NCBI RefSeq assembly: GCF_020483305.1
Contig: NZ_JACWAB010000001.1
Coordinates: 682,001 to 746,000, forward strand
Length of the DNA stretch: 64,000 nt
Direction: 5' to 3'
Origin: Arthrobacter sp. UM1
GTDB lineage: Bacteria; Actinomycetota; Actinomycetes; Actinomycetales; Micrococcaceae
A program made the position numbers and the translations under genes. The notes beneath the pieces are model-generated. The model saw only the letters and a program-made list of their open reading frames with translations. It ran no database searches and was not told the origin of the DNA. Shown piece after piece: positions 24,272-33,011 of the stretch; position 1 is the first letter of the stretch; each line of letters opens with the position of its first letter.

Positions 24272-24928
24272 TCAGCTGGCCCGGTACTCGAGCGTCTGGC
24301 TTGTGCTGCCGCCGGACTGGGACTCCTCGAGGCACAGCATGCCGTAGGTCATGCCCGCCCTGCGGTAGACGACGGCGTTCTGGCCGGACTCGGCATCCCG
24401 GAACACGTAGAAGTCGTGCCCCACGAGCTCCATCGCGTCCACGGCGTCGTCGACGCTCATGGGGGTGGCGGGGAACACCTTGCGCCGGATGAGAACCGGG
24501 GCCGATCCCTCGGCCGGCTCCTGCCGTTCCGTCTGGGCAACCTGCTCCGCGAGCGGGCGGCCCGAGTCCACCGGCGTCAGAGCCGCCGTCTTGTCGTGGA
24601 CCGCGGCCGGCGTGTGGCGGCCGTGGTGCACCTTCCTCCGGTCGTGCGCCCGGCGCAGGCGCTCCAGAAGCTTCCCGTACGCCGCGTCGAAGGCGGCGAA
24701 CTTGTCTCCGGCCTTGGCCTCGCTCCGGATGACCGGACCGCGTCCGACGACGGTGAGCTCGACCGTCATGGTGCCCTCAGACGTCTTCGAGTGGCCTTCC
24801 TGCGTCACCTTCGCCTCGATCTTCTGAGGCTTGTCGGCGAGCTTCTCGATCTTCTCCGTCTTCTCGTTCACGTAGTCGCGGAAGCGGTCCGAGACGGTGA
24901 CGTTGCGACCGGAAATCTGGAATTCCAT
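24272..24928 (-). CDS. hpf: long-form ribosome hibernation promoting factor
   Basis: Long HPF of 218 residues, which dimerises 70S ribosomes during slow growth. The N-terminal ribosome-binding domain (1-100) starts MEFQISGRNVTVSDRFRDYV; a linker rich in Ala, Pro and Glu follows; the C-terminal dimerisation domain (about 155-215) contains RRKVFPATPMSVDDAVDAM and GHDFYVFRDAESG. The ATG has GGAGGG about 5 nt upstream. The two-domain layout distinguishes it from short HPF/YfiA. The 134 bp upstream, to the comF stop, should hold its promoter, but I could not pick a certain box. Confidence 0.97.
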   Translation of the reverse strand: MEFQISGRNVTVSDRFRDYVNEKTEKIEKLADKPQKIEAKVTQEGHSKTSEGTMTVELTVVGRGPVIRSEAKAGDKFAAFDAAYGKLLERLRRAHDRRKVHHGRHTPAAVHDKTAALTPVDSGRPLAEQVAQTERQEPAEGSAPVLIRRKVFPATPMSVDDAVDAMELVGHDFYVFRDAESGQNAVVYRRAGMTYGMLCLEESQSGGSTSQTLEYRAS

Positions 24929-25062
24929 GGTGCCCTCCAGCTCTGAACGTGCTGCGGCAGGAGACCGGCTGATCGGCCTTCCGCCGATGAGCCTCTGTGA
25001 CGAAGCCCATACTCAACTCTATGCCTCCCGGCCTGGGAATTCACCAGGTCTTCGCAGCCCGT

Positions 25063-26019
25063 TCACCCGGATCGGCGCAGGCCTTCTCGGACACGCATCC
25101 CGCCCGGACACGCGTCTTGACGGGGATCACCCGAGCCTGACGGCGTTGCCGCCTCGTGCTCTTCCTTCCCGTCCGGCGCCCCGCTCCCCCGGGCCGCCAG
25201 CGCCGTCACCACCTCGCACGGGGCATGCGAGGCCTCCGCGAGGGCCCGGCAGACCGCGGCGGCCGTGGCGCCGGTGGTGAGCACGTCGTCTGCCACGAGG
25301 ATGCGCTCGGCTCCCGCGACGGCTCCTGCCCAGCGCGGATCCGTCTCGAAGGCGCTCCTCAGGCGGACGGCCCGGGCCCGGGCCCCCAGCCCTTTCTGCC
25401 CGGAGGCATGCCGCCCCGCCATCCCCGCGCCGCGCTGTCCCGTCAGCACTGTCTGCCAGCGTCTGCGGCGCCGTACCGCGGGGGCAATGGCGACGCCGGG
25501 GAACGCCTGAGCGGCTCGGTCCAGAAGGAGGTCGAGCGGGTCATAGCCCCGCTTGACGGCCGCTCGGAGGGTTCCCGGGACCGGGACGAGGACGTCTCCC
25601 GGCCCCGCTCCCGCCGCCCCGAGCGCGGCGGACAGGAACCCGCCCATGTCGTGGGCAAGGGATGTGACCCCGCGCGATTTGAAGGTGAGCATGAGAGCGG
25701 CTCGCTCATGCGAGTACTCCCCTCCGGCCCAGGCCCGCACAGGCTCCCCGTCCTCCGCGAGGGGAAGAGAGCCGGCGCCGTGCTCCGCTCGCCGTCCGAG
25801 TGGGCGCAGCTCCTCGGCCTTCCGCTCGCGGCACTCGGGGCAGAGCGGACCGTCCGCTCCTGCGCAGAGCAGGCACGGCGCCGGGACGAGCGCCTCGAAG
25901 ACGGCCGCGAGGCAGCGGCCGAGCGGCGCGAAGGCCGCGCGGGCCGCGGCGGCAGTCCGGGCGGCGAGACCCTGGATCCGGCCGCGGGGACCGATCCAGA
26001 GCAGGTGCAGAGCGTCCAT
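25063..26019 (-). CDS. ComF family phosphoribosyltransferase-like protein
   Basis: ComF-type protein of 318 residues. Near residue 45 it carries a zinc-ribbon-like four-cysteine cluster (PCLLCAGADGPLCPEC), and the type I phosphoribosyltransferase domain ends with the PRPP loop ILVADDVLTTGATAAA. An EYSHERAALMLTFKSRG segment is typical of the family. In competent bacteria ComF helps DNA uptake; in actinobacteria without a visible uptake machine its role is open. ATG 26019 is provisional: GGTGGAGG lies almost directly against it, and a TTG at 26058 is in frame. A 26-residue polar tail after the PRPP loop is not conserved in appearance. It lies downstream of lpqB in the same direction. Confidence 0.87.
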   Translation of the reverse strand: MDALHLLWIGPRGRIQGLAARTAAAARAAFAPLGRCLAAVFEALVPAPCLLCAGADGPLCPECRERKAEELRPLGRRAEHGAGSLPLAEDGEPVRAWAGGEYSHERAALMLTFKSRGVTSLAHDMGGFLSAALGAAGAGPGDVLVPVPGTLRAAVKRGYDPLDLLLDRAAQAFPGVAIAPAVRRRRRWQTVLTGQRGAGMAGRHASGQKGLGARARAVRLRSAFETDPRWAGAVAGAERILVADDVLTTGATAAAVCRALAEASHAPCEVVTALAARGSGAPDGKEEHEAATPSGSGDPRQDACPGGMRVREGLRRSG

Positions 26020-26097
26020 GCCTCCACCTTCGCCCGGACACCGATCCTGTGGGCCCAAGGGACGGCGAACGTGGACTTCTCGCCCGGAAAGCGCCCA

Positions 26098-26106
26098 TTG
26101 TCCACA
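26098..26106 (+). promoter_or_regulatory. DnaA-box-like 9-mer between comF and lpqB
   Basis: TTGTCCACA equals the high-GC actinobacterial DnaA-box consensus. It is isolated, between the lpqB stop and the comF start, so it is not an origin. One copy every 130 kb would be expected by chance, and two occur in this window (see 7107-7115). Confidence 0.25.
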
Positions 26107-26160
26107 AGGACGGCCGGACTCAGGGCCGGGGCAGGGGGCAGGGGAACGCCTGCCGCGGGC

Positions 26161-27948
26161 TCAGCCCGTGAAGTTGAGGCCGGCCACGTACGCCTTCGAC
26201 TCGTACCAGGCGTTGCTGAAACGGTAGTACGCCTGGCCGTTGGAGACGAGGTAGATGTCGTCCGACGTGGCGCCCACCGAGAGTCCGGTGACGCCCGCCT
26301 GAGCTCCGAGAACCTCTTCGGGTCCGCTCGGGCCCACGATCGTCGGCGTCGTCTCGCCCTTCGAGCTGACCCGGGCCACCACCAGACGGGAGTCGCTCAG
26401 CCACCTCACCGACGTGAAATCGCCAGAGCCCGCGTGCAGCTCCTCGCCCCGGGTCAGGGAGGAGGGGACTCCGTCGTCGGCACGGGTGACCGCGGCGAGG
26501 AACAGATGGCTCTTGCCGTCCTTCTGCGCCACGACGGCGGCCCGGACGCCGTCCCTGGCCATGCGCAGGCTCGTCACCGTGTAGCCCTTCAGCCAGTCGG
26601 CTTCGACGTCCACTCCCGTCTCTGCGGCGCCTCCGGGGGCGACCGCCCGAACCGTCTGGCCGTCGCCGGACGCGGGCGTCACCACGGTCCAGAGCCAGTT
26701 CGACGGGTCGAAGGAGGGCGGGGTCAGCTGCTTGCCCTGCTGGGCCAGGACCACTTCGCGCCCGGGCCCCGTGGAGAGCAGCTGGGTTCCCGAGCCGTTG
26801 AGGAACGCGAACTGCTTCTTCGTGTAGGAGACCGCAGGCGCCCGGGGCGCGTAGCCCGCCGTGTTCGGGACCTGCGAGATGGAGCGGACGCTGTTCTGCT
26901 CATACCAGACGAGCTGGTCCTTCGAGACGGCCACCTGCGGCCCCTCGACGCGCGGGTTCGGCGCGAGCTCGATGAAGCCCTCCGCGCCTCCCGCCTGCTC
27001 CGGCACGGGACGGGCGTCCGTCTTGAGCTGGACGCCCTCGATGCCGCGCATGCCGACGAGCGACATGGACAGCTGCTGTTTCAGCTGCAGCCGCTGAAGC
27101 GGCTTGAGGCCGTTCCAGTAGCTCGAGGACAGATCCACCTGGGCGGTCTTGTCCTCGACGGCGACGGCGGGGTTCGCGAGCTTGGCTCCCGAGCCGAGAG
27201 CCGTGGCCACGGCCCCCTTCAGGTGGGGAGCCGGCCCGGCGAGGATCGCGTTGACCACGCTCGTGGCCTTCGAGGGGGACTTGAGGAACCACCGCGAGTC
27301 CGCAACGGCGTGCGAGTAGTCCGGGGAGTAGAAGTAGATGTCCCTCTGCTCGATGAGGTTCTTGGCGTCCGAGGAGGAGATGAGGATTCCGCTCGGCAGC
27401 CCGCTGATCCGGTACTCCCCGTTCTCCTTCGCGAGCGTGAACGTCTCCGTGCGCGGCAAGCTGCTCTGGACGTCCTTTCGGAGGCCGTTCTCGTCGATCT
27501 CGGCGATGGGCTGGAACTGCACCGTGAACCGTTCCGGGTCCTCGGTCGGGTTGATCCGCGGGTAGGTGTCGTAGACCGTCGTCTTCTTCTCCGGCCGCCA
27601 CGCGCCGCGCGCGGACGAGGTGAGGAACTCCTTCGCGTGGTCGAAGCTCTCCTGGGACCCCTTGTTGGCGTCGAGGAACCCCTCGAGCACCTTCTCCGGC
27701 GCCATGCCCTCGCTGGGGCCGGCGAGGCGGTACTGGTAGTCCGAGTCCTGCTCCCCCTTCCGCGTCTCGATCTCCCGGACCGAGGAGGACTGCGGGATGC
27801 GCGCGCAGCCGGACACCAGGGAGACGGCGAGCAGGGCCGCCAGCACGGCGCGCACACGGCGGCCGACGCGGGGCCGGCCCGCTCGAGCACGGCGCGCCGG
27901 GCGCTGCCCGGCCGCTGCCGGCCCGTCGAGGCCGTGGTTCCGGTTCAT
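26161..27948 (-). CDS. lpqB: lipoprotein LpqB, MtrAB accessory protein
   Basis: Secreted lipoprotein of 595 residues. The signal peptide (about 20-50) ends in the lipobox LVSGC, which anchors it to the outer face of the membrane. A GerMN-like domain occupies the middle (VVNAILAGP, ending ... RLQLKQQLSMSLVG) and a beta-propeller-like C-terminal part follows. In mycobacteria LpqB binds the extracellular part of MtrB and tunes MtrA phosphorylation. ATG 27948 has GAGGAG 6-7 nt upstream and overlaps the mtrB stop in ATGA. The mtrA-mtrB-lpqB order is the standard one. Confidence 0.96.
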   Translation of the reverse strand: MNRNHGLDGPAAAGQRPARRARAGRPRVGRRVRAVLAALLAVSLVSGCARIPQSSSVREIETRKGEQDSDYQYRLAGPSEGMAPEKVLEGFLDANKGSQESFDHAKEFLTSSARGAWRPEKKTTVYDTYPRINPTEDPERFTVQFQPIAEIDENGLRKDVQSSLPRTETFTLAKENGEYRISGLPSGILISSSDAKNLIEQRDIYFYSPDYSHAVADSRWFLKSPSKATSVVNAILAGPAPHLKGAVATALGSGAKLANPAVAVEDKTAQVDLSSSYWNGLKPLQRLQLKQQLSMSLVGMRGIEGVQLKTDARPVPEQAGGAEGFIELAPNPRVEGPQVAVSKDQLVWYEQNSVRSISQVPNTAGYAPRAPAVSYTKKQFAFLNGSGTQLLSTGPGREVVLAQQGKQLTPPSFDPSNWLWTVVTPASGDGQTVRAVAPGGAAETGVDVEADWLKGYTVTSLRMARDGVRAAVVAQKDGKSHLFLAAVTRADDGVPSSLTRGEELHAGSGDFTSVRWLSDSRLVVARVSSKGETTPTIVGPSGPEEVLGAQAGVTGLSVGATSDDIYLVSNGQAYYRFSNAWYESKAYVAGLNFTG

Positions 27949-29624
27949 CGGGTGCTCCTCTCCTGCTCGGACTCTCCGCGCTGGAGCTCTGCGGGCGGCT
28001 CGATGGCGCGGGCGGTGATGGGCTGGGAGGTGATGCGATCCGAGCCCGGCGGCAGGGAGATCGGCGAGATCTCCACCGTCTTGCCTGCCTCGCGCGGCAG
28101 GACGAGGAGGAAGGCCGAGCCCTCCCCCGGCGAACCCCACGCGGCGAGCCAGCCGCCGTGCAGGCGGGCGTCCTCGGCGGCGATCGAGAGGCCGAGGCCC
28201 GAGCCGCCCGTCTTGCGGGCACGGGCCGGGTCCGCCCTCCAGAAGCGGTCGAAGACCCGCTCCGCCTGCTCCGGCGCCATGCCGATGCCGAAGTCCCGCA
28301 CCGCCACCGCGATCGCGTCCTCGGAGTCCCCCACGTGGATCTCGATGGGGCGCCCCTCGCCGTGCTCGATCGCGTTGACCACGAAGTTGCGCACGATGCG
28401 CTCGATGCGCCGCGAGTCGACGTCGGCCACGGGGTCCGAGGAGACGTCGACGATCGCCACCTCGCTTCCCGCGTCCTCGGCGAGCGGCCGCGTCACGTCC
28501 ACCACCTGCTGGGCGATCTTGACGAGGCTCGCGGGCTCCGGGTCCAGGACGGCCACGTTGGCGTCATACCTCGAGATCTCCAAGAGGTCCGCGAGCAGCA
28601 CGTCGAACCGCTCCACCTGGTTGTAGAGCAGCTCGGCCGAGCGCTGGTTGACCGGGTCGAACTCCTCGCGGGCGTTGTGGAGCACCTCGGCGGCCATGCG
28701 GACCGTCGTCAGCGGCGTCCGCAGCTCGTGGGAGACGTCCGAGACGAAGCGCTGCTGCATCTGCGAGAGCGTGGCGAGCTCGTTGATCTGGGACTGCAGG
28801 GTCTCCGCCATGTGGTTGAACGAGGTGCCGAGGCGGGCGATCTCGTCGTCGCCCCGCACCCGGATGCGCTCCTGGAGGTTGCCGGCCGCGAGGCGCTCCG
28901 AGACGGTGGCGGCGTCCGAGACCGGGCCGACGACGGACTTCGTCACCGTCCAGGCGATGACGCCGACGACGCCCATCATGAGCAGGCCCGCGCCCCAGAG
29001 GACGCGGTGGATGACGTCGAGGGTCTGCTGGATGGACTCCATCGAGTAGACGAGATAGAGCGCGTAGTCGTTGTTCGGGGGCAGCTTGACCTTCTGGCCG
29101 AACGCGATGGCCGGCACCTGGCGGCCGTCCTGCATGATCGAGGTGGCTTCGTAGTACTGCCCGTTCCCCTCCTTGACCTTCTTCGCCAAGGTGTCCGGGA
29201 TGACGCTCGGGGGGATGGTCCAGCGCGTCTGCACCCAGACGTTCGAGGCGGGGAAGGGCTCCAGGATGTACTTCCGGCCGTCCCCGTCCCCGGTGCCGTG
29301 GAGCGTCTGGAGGGAGTCGTCCGCCTGAGCCATGGTCGAGGTGCGGTCGCTCGCCTTCGACTGCTTGAACTGGCCTGACACCTGGGACAGGGCCGACGAG
29401 GCCTCGGACTCGTACTGGCTCACGCGCTCCGTGTAGAGGGCGTTGGCGATCTGGTGCGAGAGGTAGGCGCCGATCCCGATGAACGCGATGGCGCAGAGAA
29501 GCAGCGTGGAGACGACGGTCCGGAACTGCAGCGAGCGGTTCCACCACAGGCGGAACCTGCGGCGGTCCTCAGCTCCCCGCGCGCCCTCCGGATGCCTGCC
29601 GCGGGCAGGCGCAGCCTCGCTCAC
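27945..29624 (-). CDS. mtrB: sensor histidine kinase MtrB
   Basis: Membrane sensor kinase of 559 residues. A first transmembrane helix (about 33-57, VVSTLLLCAIAFIGIGAYL) and a second (about 210-230, LLMMGVVGVIAWTV) flank an extracytoplasmic domain. HAMP, HisKA with phosphoacceptor in VSDVSHELRTPL near residue 300, and a HATPase domain with NAIEHGEG, VRDFGIGM and GSGLGLSI follow. MtrB phosphorylates MtrA and links cell wall metabolism and division to osmotic state. GTG 29624 is the only start in the frame before conserved sequence; its Shine-Dalgarno is weak. It is 90 bp from mtrA. Confidence 0.97.
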   Translation of the reverse strand: MSEAAPARGRHPEGARGAEDRRRFRLWWNRSLQFRTVVSTLLLCAIAFIGIGAYLSHQIANALYTERVSQYESEASSALSQVSGQFKQSKASDRTSTMAQADDSLQTLHGTGDGDGRKYILEPFPASNVWVQTRWTIPPSVIPDTLAKKVKEGNGQYYEATSIMQDGRQVPAIAFGQKVKLPPNNDYALYLVYSMESIQQTLDVIHRVLWGAGLLMMGVVGVIAWTVTKSVVGPVSDAATVSERLAAGNLQERIRVRGDDEIARLGTSFNHMAETLQSQINELATLSQMQQRFVSDVSHELRTPLTTVRMAAEVLHNAREEFDPVNQRSAELLYNQVERFDVLLADLLEISRYDANVAVLDPEPASLVKIAQQVVDVTRPLAEDAGSEVAIVDVSSDPVADVDSRRIERIVRNFVVNAIEHGEGRPIEIHVGDSEDAIAVAVRDFGIGMAPEQAERVFDRFWRADPARARKTGGSGLGLSIAAEDARLHGGWLAAWGSPGEGSAFLLVLPREAGKTVEISPISLPPGSDRITSQPITARAIEPPAELQRGESEQERSTR

Positions 29625-29714
29625 GGCGCCCCGAGAGCCCGTGGGCGGGTCCGCGGCGTTCTCCTGAGCCGTCCCGTCCGGGTCCGGCGATTCGCTCGTC
29701 CTCAGGGCGGCCGC

Positions 29715-30398
29715 CTACTGGGAGCGCCCGCCGGCCTTGTAGCCCACGCCGCGGACGGTGAGGACCACCTCCGGCTCCTCCGGGTCGATCTCGACCTTGG
29801 AGCGCAGGCGCTGGACGTGCACGTTGACGAGCCGGGTGTCCGCGGAGTGGCGGTAGCCCCACACCTGCTCCAGGAGGTTCTCCCGCGTGAACACCTGCCA
29901 CGGCTTGCGGGCGAGGGCCACCAGGAGGTCGAACTCCAGAGGGGTGAGCGGGATCGCCTTGCCGTTCCGGGTGACGCTGTGGCCCGCGACGTCGATCTCC
30001 AGATCCGCGATCTGCAGGGTCTCGGCGGTGCGGTGGTCCGCCGGGCGCAGGCGGGCGCGCACGCGCGCCACGAGCTCGGCCGGCTTGAAGGGCTTCGGCA
30101 CGTAGTCGTCCGCCCCGGACTCGAGGCCGCGGACGACGTCGGACGTGTCCGACTTGGCCGTGAGCATGACGATGGGGACGTCCGACTCCTGGCGGATCCG
30201 GCGGCACACCTCGATGCCGTCCAGGCCGGGGAGCATCAGGTCCAGGAGGATCACGTCCGGGCGATGCTCGCGGAACGCGGCCTCCGCGTCCGAGCCGTTG
30301 TTGCAGAAGACCGTCTCCAGACCGTCGTTCTGCAGGACGATCCCGATCATCTCCGCCAGCGCTTCGTCGTCATCGACGACGAGGACCTTGCCCCTCAT
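29715..30398 (-). CDS. mtrA: response regulator MtrA
   Basis: OmpR-family response regulator of 227 residues. The receiver domain has the acidic pair at 10-11, the phosphorylated Asp at 53 (LLDLM), Thr in MLTAKS and Lys in KPF; the C-terminal winged helix contains LTPLEFDLLVALARKP and VHVQRLRSKVE. MtrA controls cell wall hydrolases, dnaA and division genes in actinobacteria. It starts 16 bp after the stop of the MetE-like gene, with GGGAGC upstream, so it may be read partly from that operon. Confidence 0.98.
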   Translation of the reverse strand: MRGKVLVVDDDEALAEMIGIVLQNDGLETVFCNNGSDAEAAFREHRPDVILLDLMLPGLDGIEVCRRIRQESDVPIVMLTAKSDTSDVVRGLESGADDYVPKPFKPAELVARVRARLRPADHRTAETLQIADLEIDVAGHSVTRNGKAIPLTPLEFDLLVALARKPWQVFTRENLLEQVWGYRHSADTRLVNVHVQRLRSKVEIDPEEPEVVLTVRGVGYKAGGRSQ

Positions 30399-30414
30399 CC
30401 AGACCTGCTCCCGT

Positions 30415-31467
30415 CTACCGCTCCGTTGAACTGATTGAGTCCATTCTAGGGGTTCGCTCCCGCGCGGAGCCCGGGAACGACTCCCCCAGAGATCTCAACA
30501 TGGCAACGTTTTCCGCGGCGGCAGCCGCGCCCTGCGCTGCGCCGAGCCGCCGCAGCCCGGGCGGGCACCAGAGGCCGAGGCGCGCCCGGTCCTCCTCAGA
30601 GGCGCCCGCGGTCTCCACGGCCTGCGCCAGCTCGCGGCCGTCCGCCGGGCGGCCCGGGTCCACGGCGAGCAGGGCGCCGAGCCCCGCTTCCGCGAGGGCT
30701 TCGGTGCGCTCGACGTCGGACGGCGCCCAGCGGTCTCCGGCGCGGACGAGCTCCGCGGCGGACGCCCCCGCCGCCGTGCCCGCCGCCGCGGCCCTGGAGG
30801 GACGGCGCACGCCCGTGAGCACGCCTCCCAGCCCTGCCGCCTTCCACGGCGCGAAGACGGACCGGAGGACGTCCTCCCCGAGGGGCCGATGCCGGCGAAA
30901 CCCGGAGGCGGTGGGGAGGCGGCCGTCGAGGGCGTCGTCGAGCGAGTCCTCCCGCAGGACCGGCTCGATCTCGAGACCGTGGGCCTGGCGCATGCGCTCC
31001 CGCCAGGAGCGGACGCCGTCGGCGAGCGCCTCGCCGAGGTGCCTCACGGCGCCCGGGTCCGCGACGAGCCGCTCCCCGAGGGGCGAGGAGAGGCGAGCCG
31101 CCAGAGTGACCGGCCCCCACAGCGTCACCGTGACGGCGGGAGGCGAGCCGGTCCCCGACTCCAGCCGTGCCGCGAGCACGAAGGCCTCGGCCTCCGCGTC
31201 GAGCTGCTCGGCCGCCGCGGCGCTGACCCGGGTGCTCCCGCTGAGCAGGCGGAAGCCGTACGGCTGGACGTCGAGGTGGGAGTCCGTGAGCAGCGCGCCG
31301 CTGCGCAGCATGAGCCACGGCTGGTCCTCGCGGGGGTCCGGAAGGGGCGAGCGGCCGGTCTCGGCCGTCTCCCCCACGGCCCAGCGGGCGGCCTCGAGGC
31401 GGGTGGCGCCGGGGACGTCTCCGGCCAGGGTCAGGCGGGGCACGCCGCTCGTCCCCTGCGCGGTCAT
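30415..31467 (-). CDS. MetE C-terminal-like protein (Rv3015c family), probably not a methionine synthase
   Basis: A 350-residue protein resembling the actinobacterial Rv3015c family, which has the fold of the C-terminal half of cobalamin-independent methionine synthase. A segment TVTLWGPVTLAARLSSPLGE and an Arg-rich ADGVRSWRERMRQAHGLEIEPVLR block support the barrel fold. True MetE binds zinc through a His-x-Cys, a Glu and a second Cys. Here only one cysteine is present (in LWCPPG near residue 300), and the place expected for His-x-Cys reads GVLTGVRRPS. It is therefore unlikely to carry out the MetE reaction. The start overlaps the chorismate mutase stop (ATGA). In M. tuberculosis the homologue lies near mnmA and ligA; ligA is not seen here. 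Confidence 0.75.
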   Translation of the reverse strand: MTAQGTSGVPRLTLAGDVPGATRLEAARWAVGETAETGRSPLPDPREDQPWLMLRSGALLTDSHLDVQPYGFRLLSGSTRVSAAAAEQLDAEAEAFVLAARLESGTGSPPAVTVTLWGPVTLAARLSSPLGERLVADPGAVRHLGEALADGVRSWRERMRQAHGLEIEPVLREDSLDDALDGRLPTASGFRRHRPLGEDVLRSVFAPWKAAGLGGVLTGVRRPSRAAAAGTAAGASAAELVRAGDRWAPSDVERTEALAEAGLGALLAVDPGRPADGRELAQAVETAGASEEDRARLGLWCPPGLRRLGAAQGAAAAAENVAMLRSLGESFPGSARERTPRMDSISSTER

Positions 31468-31826
31468 CGGGCGTCCGGGTCCATGCTGTCCGAGATGGCC
31501 TGGTGGTGCCGGATCACCTCGGAGACGATGAAGTTGAGGAACTTCTCCGCGAAGACCGGATCGAGCTGGGCGTCCCGCGCGAGCCCCTTGAGGCGGCTGA
31601 TCTGGGCGGCCTCGCGGCCCGGGTCCGCCGGCGGCAGGCTGTGGCGGGCCTTGAGCACCCCTACGCGCTGCGTGGCCTTGAACCGCTCCGCCAGAAGGTG
31701 GATGAGGGCCGCGTCGATGTTGTCGATGCTCGAGCGGACGCGGTACAGCTCCTCCATGACCTCGCGGCTGACGTCCTCCGGGAGGGAGGAGGCACGGGGG
31801 TCGTAGTCCTGAGGGCGCTCGTCCAT
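31464..31826 (-). CDS. AroQ-type chorismate mutase
   Basis: All-helical chorismate mutase of about 120 residues, which converts chorismate to prephenate for phenylalanine and tyrosine synthesis. The pattern of AroQ is clear: ELYRVRSSIDNIDAALIHLLAERF with the first active-site Arg, QRVGVLKARH with the Arg/Lys pair, and a C-terminal helix VFAEKFLNFIVSEVIRHHQ. ATG 31826 is preferred to the in-frame ATG at 31835 because a TAGGAT element ends 7 nt before 31826 and would overlap the earlier codon. It is 24-34 bp from mnmA and coupled to the MetE-like gene. Confidence 0.88.
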   Translation of the reverse strand: MDERPQDYDPRASSLPEDVSREVMEELYRVRSSIDNIDAALIHLLAERFKATQRVGVLKARHSLPPADPGREAAQISRLKGLARDAQLDPVFAEKFLNFIVSEVIRHHQAISDSMDPDAR

Positions 31827-31833
31827 GCCCTCC

Positions 31834-31839
31834 ATCCTA
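31834..31839 (-). promoter_or_regulatory. -10-like element TAGGAT before chorismate mutase
   Basis: On the minus strand TAGGAT is followed by ggagggc and the ATG at 31826. The geometry fits a leaderless transcript that starts inside the operon, though ggaggg could also serve as a close Shine-Dalgarno. Confidence 0.4.
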
Positions 31840-31859
31840 GTGAGTGCGGCGCTCGGAGG

Positions 31860-33011
31860 TCAGCGCGCGTCCGGCGAGCGGTCCGCGGAGGCGGCGAGCT
31901 CGGCGCTGCGGGCCGAGTCGATCGTGGCCTGGCCCAGCACGCGCGTGCCCTGGTAGACCACCATCGTCTGGCCCGGGGCCACGCCGCGCATCGGCTCGTC
32001 GAGGTCGACGACGAGCCGGCGCTCGCCGTCGTCGCCCTCCGTCACGCGAGCCGTGCCCGGCTCCGGGTCTCCGTGCGCGCGGACCTGCACCAGGACGGGG
32101 AACGGCTCGCCGCGCTCGGCCTCGTCGAGGGGCCGCCCGGCCCAGGAGACGCGGATGCCGGTCAGCTGGACGACGTCGAGCATCCGCTCCGGGCCCACGA
32201 CGACCTCGTTGGACTTCGGGCGGATCTCGAGGACGAACCTCGGCTTCCCGTCGGGGGCCGGACGGCCGATCCCGAGTCCCCGCCGCTGGCCGACCGTGTA
32301 CGCGTGGGCGCCCGGGTGCTCGCCGAGCTTCTCGCCCTCCGCGCTCACGATGTCGCCGGGCTCCATCTCGATCCGCTCGGCCAGCCAGCCGCGGGTGTCG
32401 CCGTCGGGGATGAAGCAGATGTCGTGGGAGTCCGGCTTCGAGGCGACGGCCAGACCCCGCCGCTCCGCCTCGGCCCGGACGTCCGCCTTGGAGGCCGCGT
32501 CCGCGAGCGGGAAGAGGCAGTGCTCGAGCTGCTGCTCCGTGAGGACGCCGAGGACGTAGGACTGGTCCTTGGCCCAGTCGCTCGCCCGGTGCAGCTCGGG
32601 CCGCCCGTCCGCGTCCCGGACCACCTTGGCGTAGTGTCCCGTGGCCACCGCGTCGAACCCGAGCGCGAGCGCCTTCTCCAGGAGCGCGGCGAACTTGATC
32701 CGCTCGTTGCAGCGCATGCACGGGTTGGGGGTGCGGCCGGCGGCGTACTCCGCGATGAAGTCGTCCACCACGTCTTCCTTGAAGCGCTCCGAGAAGTCCC
32801 AGACGTAGTACGGGATGCCGAGCCGCTCGCAGGCCCTCCAGGCGTCCTGGCTGTCCTCGATGGTGCAGCATCCGCGGCTGCCCGTGCGCAGGGTCCCCGG
32901 CATCCGGGACAGGGCCAGGTGGACGCCGACGACGTCGTGCCCCGCCTCCACCGCGCGCGCCGCCGCGACGGCGGAGTCCACGCCGCCGCTCATCGCCGCC
33001 AGCACTCTCAT
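31860..33011 (-). CDS. mnmA: tRNA-specific 2-thiouridylase MnmA
   Basis: ATP-dependent enzyme that thiolates U34 of tRNA-Lys, -Glu and -Gln. The 383 residues carry the PP-loop SGGVDS at 8-13, the first catalytic cysteine in [12 protein letters not shown] and the second in [15 protein letters not shown] pair in RGCCTIED is also typical of actinobacterial members. The sulfur comes from the cysteine desulfurase encoded immediately upstream, whose stop overlaps this start by 4 bp (ATGA). Confidence 0.97.
   Translation of the reverse strand: MRVLAAMSGGVDSAVAAARAVEAGHDVVGVHLALSRMPGTLRTGSRGCCTIEDSQDAWRACERLGIPYYVWDFSERFKEDVVDDFIAEYAAGRTPNPCMRCNERIKFAALLEKALALGFDAVATGHYAKVVRDADGRPELHRASDWAKDQSYVLGVLTEQQLEHCLFPLADAASKADVRAEAERRGLAVASKPDSHDICFIPDGDTRGWLAERIEMEPGDIVSAEGEKLGEHPGAHAYTVGQRRGLGIGRPAPDGKPRFVLEIRPKSNEVVVGPERMLDVVQLTGIRVSWAGRPLDEAERGEPFPVLVQVRAHGDPEPGTARVTEGDDGERRLVVDLDEPMRGVAPGQTMVVYQGTRVLGQATIDSARSAELAASADRSPDAR

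Noticed and set aside
25156-28626. A 1156-codon plus-strand frame opposite comF, lpqB and mtrB
   Set aside because: It spans three well-identified genes on the minus strand and has no conserved segment.
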